A stretch of DNA of 64,000 nucleotides from Morganella sibonii (GCF_040560245.1 NZ_JAKMWP010000001.1); one strand, 5' to 3'; shown: positions 25,528-35,221, numbered from the stretch's first letter. Numbers and translations: made by a program. Notes: generated by a model not told the origin, from the sequence alone.

Positions 25528-27888
25528 ATGAGTGGTATCCGGCGCGTTATACAGAACCTGGCGGCAGTAATTATTCTGCTGGCACTGTTTCTTATCGGAT
25601 TCCGCCTCTGGCCGCATCCGCCGCTCTCGGAGGGACTGCCGTTGTCAGTCGCTTATTATGACCGCAACGGCACACTGCTGCGCCTGACACTGGCAAATGA
25701 CGACCGTTACCGGCTGTGGACGCCGCTGGAAGAGATGTCACCGCTGCTGACACAGGGCACGCTGCGTTATGAGGATCGCTGGTTTTATCTGCACCCCGGG
25801 TTTAATCCGTACAGTCTCATGCGCGGTTTTTTTGTCAGCTATATCAGCGGGGAGCGGCTTCAGGGCGGTTCGACCATCACCATGCAACTGGCGCGGATGC
25901 GCTGGCATCTCAACACCCGCACCCTGCGGGGGAAAACAGAACAGATCCTGCGGGCGGTACAGCTGGAACTGAGCTACTCCAAACACGATATCCTGGAAGC
26001 CTATCTCAACTATGCCCCCTATGGCCGGAATATTGAAAGTGCCGGGGCGGCCTCGCTTATCTATTTTAATAAAAAACCGGCGGATTTAACGCTGCCGGAA
26101 GCGCTGACACTGGCGGTACTGCCGCAATCGCCGGGGTATCGTGTCACACCCGGAGCGGCGGATATCAGCCAGCCGCTGATGCAGGCGCGTAACCGGCTCT
26201 GGCAGCGCTGGCGGGAAGAACATCCTGATGATGAGAACATGGCCGCGCTGTTTGAACTGCCGCTGATGCTGCGCCAGCCGGAGCAGATGCCTTACATCGC
26301 TCCGCATCTGATTGAACAGATCGCGCGGCAGAACCGGTTCAGTGCTGAAAAATCACAGACAGTGGTCACCACACTGGATCTTAATCTTCAGCGTATTGCC
26401 GAAAAACAGGTTGCTGCATTTATTGCCCGCCGTCAGCAGGCGGGATTACATAATGCGGCAGTGCTCCTTGTCGATACCCGTGATATGGGCGTGCGGGCGC
26501 TGGTGGGATCGGCGGATTATTACAATACGGAGATCCACGGCCAGGTGAACGGCACCAACGCCAAACGCTCTCCCGGCTCGGCACTGAAACCCTTTATTTA
26601 CGCGCTCGGGCTGGAACAGGGCGTGCTGCATCCGCTGACTATTCTTAAAGATGTGCCGTCCACCTTCGGTAGTTATGCGCCGGAGAACTTTGATCTGCGT
26701 TTTATGGGGCCGCTTCCGGCGACACAGGCACTGAATTACAGCCGCAATATTCCGGCAGTGGATATTGCGGCAAAACTCAGCAAACCGAATCTCTACCAGT
26801 TTCTCCGGCTGGCCGGGCTTTCCGGGATGGCGGGGGAAAAACACTACGGGCTGTCGCTGGTTCTGGGCGGCGGTGAAGTGACGGCGCAGGAGCTGGCAAA
26901 ACTCTATGCGATCCTCGCAAACCGGGGCGTTTTACGTCCGCTGAGGATGACGGAATCCGAACAGCCTGCCGCACCGGTCCGCCTGCTGAGTGAAGAAGCG
27001 GCGTTTATCACCCTGGATATGCTGGGACAGCACCGCCGTCCCGGTAATACCCTCGCACAAAAACCGATGACACTGCCGGTGTACTGGAAAACCGGCACGT
27101 CCTGGGGATTCCGTGATGCGTGGAGCAGCGGCATTACCGGGCCGTATGTGCTGGTGGTCTGGCTCGGCAATTTTGACGGCACGGGGAACAGTGCGCTGAT
27201 TGGCGCGGAAGCTGCCGCACCGCTGTTTTTTAATATTATCGATAATATTATGGCGGAGTACCCGGCGCTGCGGGAGCCGGACTTTCCGCAACCGGAGAAT
27301 CTCCGTCAGGTGGAAGTTTGTCTGGCCAGCGGTAACCTGCCGACGCAGTGGTGTCAGCGGCGGGGTAAAACCTGGTTTATCCCCGGTAAATCCCCGATTG
27401 CGGTTGATACCATTTACCGGCCGGTGGCGACGGATAAAATCACCGGTGAGGTAGTCTGTCCGCCTTATGATCCCGCGCAGGTCAACATTGATATCTATGA
27501 ATACTGGCCGTCTGATCTGGCCCGGGTATTTGCCATGGCCGGGCTGCCGAAGAAAACCCCGCCGTCTGCCGCACACTGCAAGGGCGGCAACAGCCTGATC
27601 GGCGGTACGCCACCGCGCATTACCGCACCGCTGCGCAACACCACCTACACCCTGCGGCGGACGGAAAACCAGTCCTCCTCCCTGTTTTTCACCGCCACCG
27701 CCGATAATGACAGCAGTGTGATTTACTGGTTTGCCGGTGATGTTTATCTTGGCAACAGTACCAGCCGCCGTCAGCTGGAATGGAAACCGGAAGCCGCAGG
27801 GCGTTACCGCATCCGCGCCGTGGATGACCACGGCCGGGCAGATTCACGGATGATTCAGGTCGATATTCTGGGGGTGAGGGAGAAGTGA
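25528..27888 (+). CDS. pbpC: Penicillin-binding protein 1C
   Basis: A 786-residue bifunctional peptidoglycan synthase. After an N-terminal TM anchor (about residues 9-28), the glycosyltransferase (GT51) domain shows YEDRWFYLHPGFNP and GGSTITMQLARM. The transpeptidase domain has the SxxK motif in SPGSALKPF (S351, K354) and KTG in YWKTGTSWGFRD. A C-terminal PBP1C domain (BiPBP_C) follows. It starts 24 nt after the A2M gene and is probably cotranscribed, as the yfhM-pbpC pair is in E. coli. Confidence 0.94.
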   Translation: MSGIRRVIQNLAAVIILLALFLIGFRLWPHPPLSEGLPLSVAYYDRNGTLLRLTLANDDRYRLWTPLEEMSPLLTQGTLRYEDRWFYLHPGFNPYSLMRGFFVSYISGERLQGGSTITMQLARMRWHLNTRTLRGKTEQILRAVQLELSYSKHDILEAYLNYAPYGRNIESAGAASLIYFNKKPADLTLPEALTLAVLPQSPGYRVTPGAADISQPLMQARNRLWQRWREEHPDDENMAALFELPLMLRQPEQMPYIAPHLIEQIARQNRFSAEKSQTVVTTLDLNLQRIAEKQVAAFIARRQQAGLHNAAVLLVDTRDMGVRALVGSADYYNTEIHGQVNGTNAKRSPGSALKPFIYALGLEQGVLHPLTILKDVPSTFGSYAPENFDLRFMGPLPATQALNYSRNIPAVDIAAKLSKPNLYQFLRLAGLSGMAGEKHYGLSLVLGGGEVTAQELAKLYAILANRGVLRPLRMTESEQPAAPVRLLSEEAAFITLDMLGQHRRPGNTLAQKPMTLPVYWKTGTSWGFRDAWSSGITGPYVLVVWLGNFDGTGNSALIGAEAAAPLFFNIIDNIMAEYPALREPDFPQPENLRQVEVCLASGNLPTQWCQRRGKTWFIPGKSPIAVDTIYRPVATDKITGEVVCPPYDPAQVNIDIYEYWPSDLARVFAMAGLPKKTPPSAAHCKGGNSLIGGTPPRITAPLRNTTYTLRRTENQSSSLFFTATADNDSSVIYWFAGDVYLGNSTSRRQLEWKPEAAGRYRIRAVDDHGRADSRMIQVDILGVREK

Positions 27889-28041
27889 GTTGATATATTA
27901 AATCGGTGGTATTATTTGCAAATAGATGACTCTGAATGATTTGTTTTTCATTTCAATTCAGATGGCAAAGTAAAAAAACTCAGCGGGACTCTCACTTTCG
28001 GTGAATATCTTTATTACCGATTGACAAAGAAATGGCAATGA
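27889..28041 (+). pseudogene. Possible degraded ORF after pbpC
   Basis: Fifty-one codons open apart from one TGA at 27937-27939. The conceptual fragments look protein-like: LNRWYYLQIDDSE before the stop and FVFHFNSDGKVKK to LTKKWQ after it. A change of TGA to TGG would give an aromatic-rich, soluble small protein. No ATG begins it, so it is at best the tail of a lost gene. Family not recognised. Confidence 0.25.
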
Positions 28042-28085
28042 AAATACTGAGTATATTGATAAGCATACGGTATTAGTTGCCCGCT

Positions 28086-28829
28086 ATGACTGAAAAAAAG
28101 GTACTGCTGTGTATGGCATTAGTCATTGCCCTGATATGGGGAAGTAATTTCCCTGTGTCTAAAGCCGCAATTGAACAAATAGGTGCGTGGCCATTCAGGT
28201 TTTATTGTAATGCTATTTCTGTTGTTATCTTACTAATTGTTGTTTTATTCTTCTTCCGGAAGGGAATAGCGTTCAAAGATATTTATATGGCTATCAACAA
28301 AAGTATAAATATAAAATATGTAGTGACAGCGATCATGGGCGTTACAGGGGTATTGTTTTTCATTGCTGTAGATAAAATCGGAACAGGGGAGTTAATTATA
28401 TTAATCAGTGCTTTTTGCTGGGCTACAGGAACAGTTCTGTCAGAAAAAATACTGGTTAAATCAAATTTATTACTCAGAGTTTTCTATCAGAACTGTGTTT
28501 CACTGCTGCTGGTCGTACTGACGATGCAATTTATGTCTGATGATATCCGGTTACCATTATCTGTGATAAGTCAGCCTCGTGTGTTGTTACCGGTACTGTA
28601 TACAGGAATAACCGGAGGTGTTTTTGTTTATATTTTATGGTTTTATATGATTGAGAAGGGCGGAGCAGAACTGACATCTTGTGCAATTTTATTGTCACCG
28701 GTTATCAGTGTTTTTATTTCTTATTTTTTTCTGGGTGAATCTGTCACGCTGAGTATGCTGGCTGGTATGTTGTTTATTATTTCCGGCCTTTTTATTGCGT
28801 TCCGGGAGGAGAAATCATCAGGCAGGTAA
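28086..28829 (+). CDS. EamA-family (DMT) transporter, internally shortened
   Basis: A 247-residue membrane protein of the drug/metabolite transporter superfamily. Most EamA proteins have 280-300 residues and two five-TM halves. Here the first half runs from TM1 (IALIWGSNFPVSKAAI) and TM2 straight to the helix before ISAFCWATGTVLSEK, so about 50 residues (the usual TM3-TM4) appear to be missing. The second half (YTGITGGVFVYILWFY ... SPVISVFISYFFLGE) is complete. ATG 28086 is preferred over an upstream TTG. The gene is much more AT-rich than its neighbours, suggesting recent acquisition. Substrate unknown, and function may be lost. Confidence 0.75.
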   Translation: MTEKKVLLCMALVIALIWGSNFPVSKAAIEQIGAWPFRFYCNAISVVILLIVVLFFFRKGIAFKDIYMAINKSINIKYVVTAIMGVTGVLFFIAVDKIGTGELIILISAFCWATGTVLSEKILVKSNLLLRVFYQNCVSLLLVVLTMQFMSDDIRLPLSVISQPRVLLPVLYTGITGGVFVYILWFYMIEKGGAELTSCAILLSPVISVFISYFFLGESVTLSMLAGMLFIISGLFIAFREEKSSGR

Positions 28830-28833
28830 TAAA

Positions 28834-28872
28834 AGCGCCCTCCCGGAACAGGCCACATTCCGGGAGGGCGCT
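28834..28872. terminator. Bidirectional terminator
   Basis: A perfect 15-bp stem AGCGCCCTCCCGGAA/TTCCGGGAGGGCGCT with a 9-nt loop between the convergent EamA and Sel1 genes. T-rich tracts follow on the minus strand and A-rich on the plus. Confidence 0.85.
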
Positions 28873-28886
28873 GATAATAAAACGGC

Positions 28887-31800
28887 TTATTTATTTTTAT
28901 CGCTGATACGTGAGAAATCCCACTCTTTTAACGCTTTCGTGGCATCTTTATTACCGTATTTTTCTGAGAGAATCAGGTTGTCACGCGCTTTGCGCAGATC
29001 ATCATCACTGCCGGTGCCTGCCAGTTTGTGATAATAAATCCATGCGACTTTGTATTTCGCCAGTTCATGATGACTACCCTGCTCGAGTGACGTCATTTCA
29101 TAATAACGGGCTGCCTGCGGGTAATCTTTTTCCAGCCCGGCCTGACCGAAATAGAGCATATCACCGGCGAGGTGAGCGGTATTACTGTCCCCCAGTTTTG
29201 CACCTGCATCAAAATAAGCGAGGGCTTTTTTGCCGTCTACCTGAATACCGCGCTCATTTGGTCTGCGGTGGAGATTCCCCAGTACGTTATACGCTCTGGC
29301 GTAGCCGTTTTTACCCGCGAGTTCATAGTAATAGAGCATTTTTTCCGTGTCTTCCGGAACGCGTTCACCACGGGCATAATTGACGCCCAGTGAGAATGCG
29401 GCCAGCGCATCGCCGCTTTCCGCTTTCTGCCGGTTCGCTTCCATTTCCTGTTCATAGCGGCCGTATTGTTCATACTCCTGCTTTTTCTTAATCCGCTGAA
29501 ATACCGCTTCACGTTCTGCATCCGTCAGTGTCCCGGTCAGTTTGTCACCCTCATGGGTGCTGATACCGGCAAGCGAGCTGTAGTAATAAACTTCTGCGGC
29601 ATCTTTTTTTCTGATATAAGCGTTATACATTCCTTTCAGGGCGTGAGTGTCGTTATATTCCAGCGAACGGGTATACCACGCGATGGCTTTATCGGGGTCC
29701 GGTGCTTTGTTACAAAAGCCTTCAAGCCACGCATCACCCATGTCTTTGGTCCCGGCTTCCGGCAGCATCATTGTGTGGTTGTTTGTATTTTCCGGGAGTG
29801 CCGATTTTTGCAGCCATTCGTTCAGATACTGTTCCGCTTTAGCGGGATCCGCATCGTCACGACGGCAGTATTCTGACGATATATAATATCCGGCGAGTAT
29901 TTCTGTAGCGGAAAAATCACCGCTGTCATGTGCTTTTTGCAGATAAGACAGGGCCTTATCCATGTCATTATTTTGCCGGTAATAATAGAACAGTGCTCTC
30001 TGCGCATCAGCCCGTTTCTCTGCTGCCGGTTCCGCTAACGCGAGATATTTTTTGTTATCCGCGTGATACCGGTAGTGACCTTCGTTATCACGGAGCGTGC
30101 CGTTATACAGATCAGCCAGTGTGGCAAAGGCGATACCGGAAACGGCAGCGTCGCTGTTGTCCAGCCCGTTTTCCAGCCGGGTGATAATGCCGGACCACTC
30201 TGGTGAATCAGGTATCAGGCTGCTCTCTCTGAGCTGCATAACAGCCAGCTGTATATCCGAACAACTGTCACCTTTTTCAGCTCCGCGGCGTAATACCGCC
30301 ATTTTATCGCCGGGGTTGTCCGTGATATCCGCCAGAATACAGAATGCGGGCAGGTGGCCGCTCTCCGCGCTTTTTGTAAACCAGTAGCGGGCAGTATCAT
30401 AATTACCGCGATTTTTATAGTGCATACCGGTGGCAAGCATGGCCTGACTGTCCCCGGCCTGTGCCGGTTTTATCGTTTCTTCGTAGAATGCGATATCATC
30501 AGATACATCACGCCGCCCTTTGTAGGCCCGCATCGGAATAATGGCTTTATCCCAGTCTGGTCCGATAATCCAGCGCTGTGTATTTTTATCGAATTCACCT
30601 TTGGCATACGTATCTGCCAGCAGGATAGTGGCACGTTCATGGCCGGTATCTGACGCTTTTTGCAGATATAAAATTGCTTTTTGCGGATCTGCCCGGGTAC
30701 CGTTGCCGTACAAATAGGCATAACCGGTTTCATAGGCCGCATTCGGGCTTTCATCTGCCAGTTTTACGTTTAATTCAAATTTATTCATTGCCGCCAGTTC
30801 GCTCTTACCGTAATCACCGGCTTTGGTAAAATACTCGCGGGCTTTCAGGCGATTGGCGCTGACAAGATTGCTGCCTTTCAGGTACTGTGTACCCAGGTTG
30901 CGCAGATAGCTGTTATTACCGGTTCCCGGGAGTTTGTCATACAGCGACAGAAGTCGTTTTTTATCCTCCGGACTGAGCGGGTCAGCGTTTTTGTAGTCAT
31001 CAATCAGTGTGGTAATTGCGTTGCCATTACCACCATCGGCTGCGATTTTCAGATAATAGCGCCATTTTTCCCGGTCCTGTACCAGGCCGTAATCGCCGCT
31101 CTTCCATGCGTAAGCTAATTCGTAAGCGGCATCAGCATCCCCTTTCTGTACACGGGCGTTCAGATCAATAAGCGTTTTTTTGCTGTTTTCCGCTTTTTTC
31201 AGGCGTGATTCTGTAAAACGGTAATCGCGATCGGGGATCTTTTTATACCAGGCAATAGAGGTATCCATATTGGCTTTTTCGCCATATTTACCTTCGTAAT
31301 AGATCTCACCCAGTTCATACATACAGGCCTGGCTTCCGGTGTCAGCACATTGCTTCAGGCGCGGTACTATATCGCGCTCCGTCAGTCCGGTGATCCGCAA
31401 AAAGGCCTGATTCCGGTTGCTCTGCGTTCCGGAACCCGCTGCGCTCTGTAAGCGGTTCACGATGTATTCACCGGCGTGCTGATTACCCGCTTCCGCCGCT
31501 TTCTGCATCAGTTCAATATCCGGGCGCAGCATATCATCAGTGAAATCCGGTTTTTTCTCTGTTTCTTCCAGTTTCAGCAGCGCGTAGTAATAGGTAACAT
31601 CGGGGTCGTGACCAATCAGCGGCTCGATCTGTTTTTGCGCCTCAGCATTATTATCATACAATGCGAACTGCACCCAATACTGTCTGGCAAGGACGTTTTC
31701 TTTTCCGGCCGTGAGTAAAACCTGCATTACATCATTCCACTCTTCCGGCGGAAGCTGAGTACGGGGATCGCTGTTTTTCAGCATATCCATCATCAGCTTC

Positions 31801-33569
31801 AGTGCCGGCTGATTATCGCCGCTGTTAAGGGAAATAAGTGTTTTGGCCAGATGAACATCGGAACTCAGGGTATATTCGCGGGCCTTTTTATACAGTGCCA
31901 TTGCCTGTTCACGGTTTTTTACCGGATCTTCCCGCAGCAGATAACCGGCGTAAAAATGTGCTTGACGGTAGTTTTCATTCTCTTCAATGTCTTTTTTCAG
32001 GAATGCGATAATTTCTTTTTCATCAATCTCACCGCCGGTATCAAAAGAAAAATAGAGAGCGGTTAACCGGCGGTAAACCTGATCCTGATAAGCGGTATTT
32101 TTCAGCAGAGATTTATAGATCCCGACAGCCTTTTTCATATCCTGCTCAACACCAAATCCCATGGCGTATTTATAGGCCAGTTCATCCCGGTAATCTGCCA
32201 GCGGTGATAACTCCGCCGCTTTTTTATTTAACTCAAAGGCACGAACCGGATCATAAATATTCCCGTCCTTGTCACTGTAACGCTGTGAAGCCAGCATCAG
32301 CACGTCGGCATCATTCGGATATTTTTCCAGTAATACCGCTAAATAAGTGGATACTATCGCGTTAGTTTCATTATCCGGAAATTGGTAACTATTTGTAATA
32401 TTGCGGATTATATTGATTAATGCATCCCGGTGACCGGCATCCGCTGCCCGTTTCAGGTATTCATCCGAGAGATCCCGGTCATAATTGAATGCATCGTCAT
32501 AACGGATATTGCGGTGGATTTGATAAAGCAGATAAAGCGCATCAGGATATCCGGCTTCAGCAGAAGCTTTCAGATAATCCGGCTCTGTTTTGGTATCAAG
32601 ATACCAGGTGTAAAGGGCTTTCGGATCTTTTTTATCAATCAGCGGCAGCAAATAGGAGAGGGCTTTTTCTTTATTTTTGATGACTCCCATACCCTGCATA
32701 TAGACATCATAGAGAGCGTAACGGGCATGAATATTGCCGTTTTCTGCCATTTTTTCCAGTTTCGCCAGACGGGCAGTTATTTTATCCGGCGTTTCCGAGC
32801 CGTAGAGTGACAACGCTTTTGGCATAAAATCCTCTTCACTGAGCGAGCTTATTTGTGAAAAGGCCATATAGCGGTATTTTTTTGCCTGTCCGGGGTCGGC
32901 TTCTATTCCGTAACCGCCGGTCTCATATATCCGGGAAAGCAGCATCGCCGGGAAGATAAATTGCTCACTGAGTAACGGCTTCAGGATACTGACAGCTTTT
33001 TTATAATCTTTATCATATTCGTAAGCGATATAACCCAGGGCAAATTTTGCAAAAAATGATCCCTGGTCTGCGGCAGCCGTCATATATTTCCGTGCCTGTT
33101 CTGCATCCGGCGGCGTATTTTCATATTTATCGAGCATATAAATACTGCCCAGTAATTCCTGAGCCTCACGCACACCGGCCTGTGCCGCCGCTTTCAGTGA
33201 CGTAATACCATGCGGGTCCTGCTCGGTATAAGGCGCCATACCGTGATAGCGGTAATAACCGAGGTTATACAGGGCATTTTTATTACCGGCTTTTGCGGCA
33301 CGTTCCAGCCACTGATAACCCAGCAACGCATTTACCGGAACACCATTGCCGTTGAGATACATCACGGACAGCGCATAGGCCGCCTGCGGGTCTTTTTCCG
33401 CTTCTGCAGAAAAATAGCGGAATGCCCCGTCAGTATCCCCGGATAAATACAGCTCATAGCCCTTATCTGCCGGAGTGCTGCCGGATGTCACTGAATAGGT
33501 CAGCCAGGCCCCGCCGGACAGTGCAACAGCAATAAGCAGAGCAATCCTTAGTTTACGTTGCTTTGTCAT
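28887..33569 (-). CDS. Giant Sel1/TPR-repeat protein, secreted or membrane-anchored
   Basis: A 1560-residue protein made almost wholly of Sel1-like repeats, about 36-residue helical pairs with the A-x-x-LG-x-x-Y signature (for example AAYALSVMYLNGNG, ALYNLGYYRYHGM, AAYETGYAYLYGNG, AAFSLGVNYARGE). An N-terminal hydrophobic helix (IALLIAVALSGGAWLTYSV) is a signal peptide or anchor, placing the repeats in the periplasm. AGGGAT precedes the ATG. Sel1 arrays are scaffolds for protein-protein contacts. The size is far above usual SLR proteins such as the 200-500-residue HcpA/EsiB types. No catalytic domain seen. It is monocistronic, with its own promoter region toward the prophage. Confidence 0.85.
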   Translation of the reverse strand: MTKQRKLRIALLIAVALSGGAWLTYSVTSGSTPADKGYELYLSGDTDGAFRYFSAEAEKDPQAAYALSVMYLNGNGVPVNALLGYQWLERAAKAGNKNALYNLGYYRYHGMAPYTEQDPHGITSLKAAAQAGVREAQELLGSIYMLDKYENTPPDAEQARKYMTAAADQGSFFAKFALGYIAYEYDKDYKKAVSILKPLLSEQFIFPAMLLSRIYETGGYGIEADPGQAKKYRYMAFSQISSLSEEDFMPKALSLYGSETPDKITARLAKLEKMAENGNIHARYALYDVYMQGMGVIKNKEKALSYLLPLIDKKDPKALYTWYLDTKTEPDYLKASAEAGYPDALYLLYQIHRNIRYDDAFNYDRDLSDEYLKRAADAGHRDALINIIRNITNSYQFPDNETNAIVSTYLAVLLEKYPNDADVLMLASQRYSDKDGNIYDPVRAFELNKKAAELSPLADYRDELAYKYAMGFGVEQDMKKAVGIYKSLLKNTAYQDQVYRRLTALYFSFDTGGEIDEKEIIAFLKKDIEENENYRQAHFYAGYLLREDPVKNREQAMALYKKAREYTLSSDVHLAKTLISLNSGDNQPALKLMMDMLKNSDPRTQLPPEEWNDVMQVLLTAGKENVLARQYWVQFALYDNNAEAQKQIEPLIGHDPDVTYYYALLKLEETEKKPDFTDDMLRPDIELMQKAAEAGNQHAGEYIVNRLQSAAGSGTQSNRNQAFLRITGLTERDIVPRLKQCADTGSQACMYELGEIYYEGKYGEKANMDTSIAWYKKIPDRDYRFTESRLKKAENSKKTLIDLNARVQKGDADAAYELAYAWKSGDYGLVQDREKWRYYLKIAADGGNGNAITTLIDDYKNADPLSPEDKKRLLSLYDKLPGTGNNSYLRNLGTQYLKGSNLVSANRLKAREYFTKAGDYGKSELAAMNKFELNVKLADESPNAAYETGYAYLYGNGTRADPQKAILYLQKASDTGHERATILLADTYAKGEFDKNTQRWIIGPDWDKAIIPMRAYKGRRDVSDDIAFYEETIKPAQAGDSQAMLATGMHYKNRGNYDTARYWFTKSAESGHLPAFCILADITDNPGDKMAVLRRGAEKGDSCSDIQLAVMQLRESSLIPDSPEWSGIITRLENGLDNSDAAVSGIAFATLADLYNGTLRDNEGHYRYHADNKKYLALAEPAAEKRADAQRALFYYYRQNNDMDKALSYLQKAHDSGDFSATEILAGYYISSEYCRRDDADPAKAEQYLNEWLQKSALPENTNNHTMMLPEAGTKDMGDAWLEGFCNKAPDPDKAIAWYTRSLEYNDTHALKGMYNAYIRKKDAAEVYYYSSLAGISTHEGDKLTGTLTDAEREAVFQRIKKKQEYEQYGRYEQEMEANRQKAESGDALAAFSLGVNYARGERVPEDTEKMLYYYELAGKNGYARAYNVLGNLHRRPNERGIQVDGKKALAYFDAGAKLGDSNTAHLAGDMLYFGQAGLEKDYPQAARYYEMTSLEQGSHHELAKYKVAWIYYHKLAGTGSDDDLRKARDNLILSEKYGNKDATKALKEWDFSRISDKNK

Positions 33570-34000
33570 ATCATCCCTTATACGGATTAATCTTAAATAA
33601 GAACATAAAAAATAAAAATTTGACTTAGTGTAACGGATTAAAAACGTAATTCAATGTGATCAGACAGGCAAAAAAACAAATAAAAACATTATGTTATTTT
33701 AGGCGGATATGCGGGGGAATCTGTTTTTTTGGTATGAGAAACGTTATTTAAATAACAAGCGGGATATAATACAAAGAAGTGATGTTTGGGCAGGAAATTA
33801 ACTTGTGAAATAAGATTTAATATTTTGCATTCGTTTCCGGGAGATATTCAGAATAGTAATGTTCCTGAAATCAATGAATATCATTAGTAATGTTTACAGG
33901 GATACTTACATTATCTGCCGGATATTGGCACACAAATCAAAAAAATCTGGCGGGACACTTTTGCGACACTCTGCACCGGATGTAAAAAAGCCACCCGTTA
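33570..34000. other. Intergenic region between Sel1 gene and prophage left end
   Basis: About 430 bp, AT-rich, presumably with the Sel1 promoter. No gene was found. From about 33979 the sequence matches the right end of the prophage: it is the bacterial terminator of the tRNA-Ile2 gene, displaced by the insertion. Confidence 0.5.
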
Positions 34001-34011
34001 AAGAGTGGCTT
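33988..34011 (-). terminator. Displaced tRNA-Ile2 terminator (left copy)
   Basis: Stem AAGCCAC/GTGGCTT with T-run on the minus strand. It is nearly identical to the copy at 63210-63233, differing only in the loop. Confidence 0.7.
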
Positions 34012-34083
34012 AATACACTGATAAATCAGTAAAAATTTGGTGGCCCCTACTGGACTTGAACCAGTGACCAAGCGATTATGAGT
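34001..34083. repeat. attL of the prophage (83-bp direct repeat)
   Basis: Identical over 83 bp to 63223-63305. It holds the 3' 46 nt of the tRNA-Ile2 gene, from the anticodon arm to CCA, plus downstream sequence. Similarity extends to 33979 with three mismatches. After the anticodon arm the copy changes to phage sequence, so this tRNA piece is a remnant. Confidence 0.95.
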
Positions 34084-34139
34084 ACCAATCTATACATAAT
34101 AAAATCAATGTGTTACGTTAATTATCAATGAGTTAAAAC

Positions 34140-34163
34140 ACGAATAGCATCGAATAGCATCGA
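34140..34163. promoter_or_regulatory. Candidate Cox/Apl site in the attP arm
   Basis: Two tandem CGAATAGCAT decamers followed by CGA, between the att core and the integrase gene. The 15-mer ACGAATAGCATCGAA recurs exactly at 36385-36399 beside the early promoter. A 10-bp helical repeat at both sites is what a Cox/Apl excisionase-repressor needs. Confidence 0.6.
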
Positions 34164-34171
34164 GGGTTTAG

Positions 34172-34188
34172 AATCTCTGCTGCCATTT
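34172..34188. repeat. Candidate integrase arm-type site, int side
   Basis: The 17-mer AATCTCTGCTGCCATTT recurs at 63166-63182 on the other arm. Read on the minus strand each arm has two TGGCA motifs about 10-11 bp apart, the pattern of tandem arm-type integrase sites. It overlaps the integrase stop codon. Confidence 0.5.
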
Positions 34189-35218
34189 AAGTGCCACTTT
34201 TTTCGCTCAGTTTACTGAGCGGGTTAAACGCAATTGCATCATTAAGATGGTCCGGGGCAAAGTGTGCATAACGCATCGTCATTTTAATATCGGTGTGCCC
34301 AAGGATGCGCTGAAGCACCAGAATGTTACCGCCGTTCATCATAAAGTGACTGGCGAATGTATGACGTAAAACGTGAGATAGCTGTCCGGCTGGTAATTCA
34401 ATTTCAGCCCGCTTGATGGCAGTTCTGAACGCTGAATAACAGGAACTGAAAAGGGGCTTTGAGCCTTTGGATTTTGGCAGTGATGTGTACAGGTCATCGC
34501 TGATAGGTACGGAACGGTTACGCTTACCTTTGGTTTTGGTAAAGGTGATCATATTTTTGGTAACCTGTGCGCCGGATAATTCTTCGGCTTCTGACCATCT
34601 CGCCCCGGTAGATAAGCAAATCTTCACCACCGGCAGTAAGTGCGGAGCCGAACTGTTCTTACATTCAGCCAGTAACCGGATAATTTCTTCATCAGACAGG
34701 AATGCCATTTCCTGTTCATCTGTTTTGTATGGGCGGATTTTGGATAACGGGTTTTCACCGTTCCATTCATCAATCCGCGACAGCTCATTAAATACGGCCC
34801 GGAAATAAGCAAGTTCAAGATTAACTGTGCGCGGGGTAACTTTTTTAACCCGGTCCGCGCGGGTCAACTTTCCGCTGATCCGTTGTTCGCGGTAGGAAGA
34901 AAACAGCTTTGCAGTAAACTCTGTGGCGGCAGGGCTACCCATGGCTTCACAGGCAAACGTCATTGCAGATAGCCGTCTTGCGCCATCATTCAGTGTAACA
35001 CCGTGTGAGCGATACCATGTTTCGACCAAATCCAGCAGTGAACGCCTGTCAACCTTTTCACCAAGCCAGGGCTTATCCTCAGCTTGTTCTTTGATGTAGC
35101 GCTCATAGGCAATCGCTTCGCCTTTGGTAGCGAACTGCTTTCTGATCCTGCGGCCGTTTCTGCCATTGGGGAAACACTGAACTAACCATTTACCGTCGGG
35201 CTGTTTGCTGATTGCCAT
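34187..35218 (-). CDS. int: Prophage tyrosine integrase (P2 family)
   Basis: A 343-residue tyrosine recombinase with the complete catalytic set: R207 (STGARWSE), H282 and R285 (SHVLRHTF), H308 (ILGHTD) and the nucleophile Y317 (MTMRYAHF). The N-terminal part has the AP2-like arm-binding and SAM-like core-binding regions. It integrates the phage into the tRNA-Ile2 gene, and lies directly next to attL with its stop codon within an arm-type repeat. It is transcribed leftward downstream of the CI repressor gene, as in P2 and 186. Confidence 0.95.
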   Translation of the reverse strand: MAISKQPDGKWLVQCFPNGRNGRRIRKQFATKGEAIAYERYIKEQAEDKPWLGEKVDRRSLLDLVETWYRSHGVTLNDGARRLSAMTFACEAMGSPAATEFTAKLFSSYREQRISGKLTRADRVKKVTPRTVNLELAYFRAVFNELSRIDEWNGENPLSKIRPYKTDEQEMAFLSDEEIIRLLAECKNSSAPHLLPVVKICLSTGARWSEAEELSGAQVTKNMITFTKTKGKRNRSVPISDDLYTSLPKSKGSKPLFSSCYSAFRTAIKRAEIELPAGQLSHVLRHTFASHFMMNGGNILVLQRILGHTDIKMTMRYAHFAPDHLNDAIAFNPLSKLSEKSGT

Positions 35219-35221
35219 GAT

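Noticed and set aside
26932..27831. 299-residue minus-strand open frame inside pbpC
   Set aside because: Antisense to a well-supported PBP1C coding region; His/Arg/Gly-rich composition typical of shadow frames.
33940..33985. Remnant of an earlier integrase next to attL
   Set aside because: The bases resemble the end region of some integrase genes only in a few words; no extended frame supports it.
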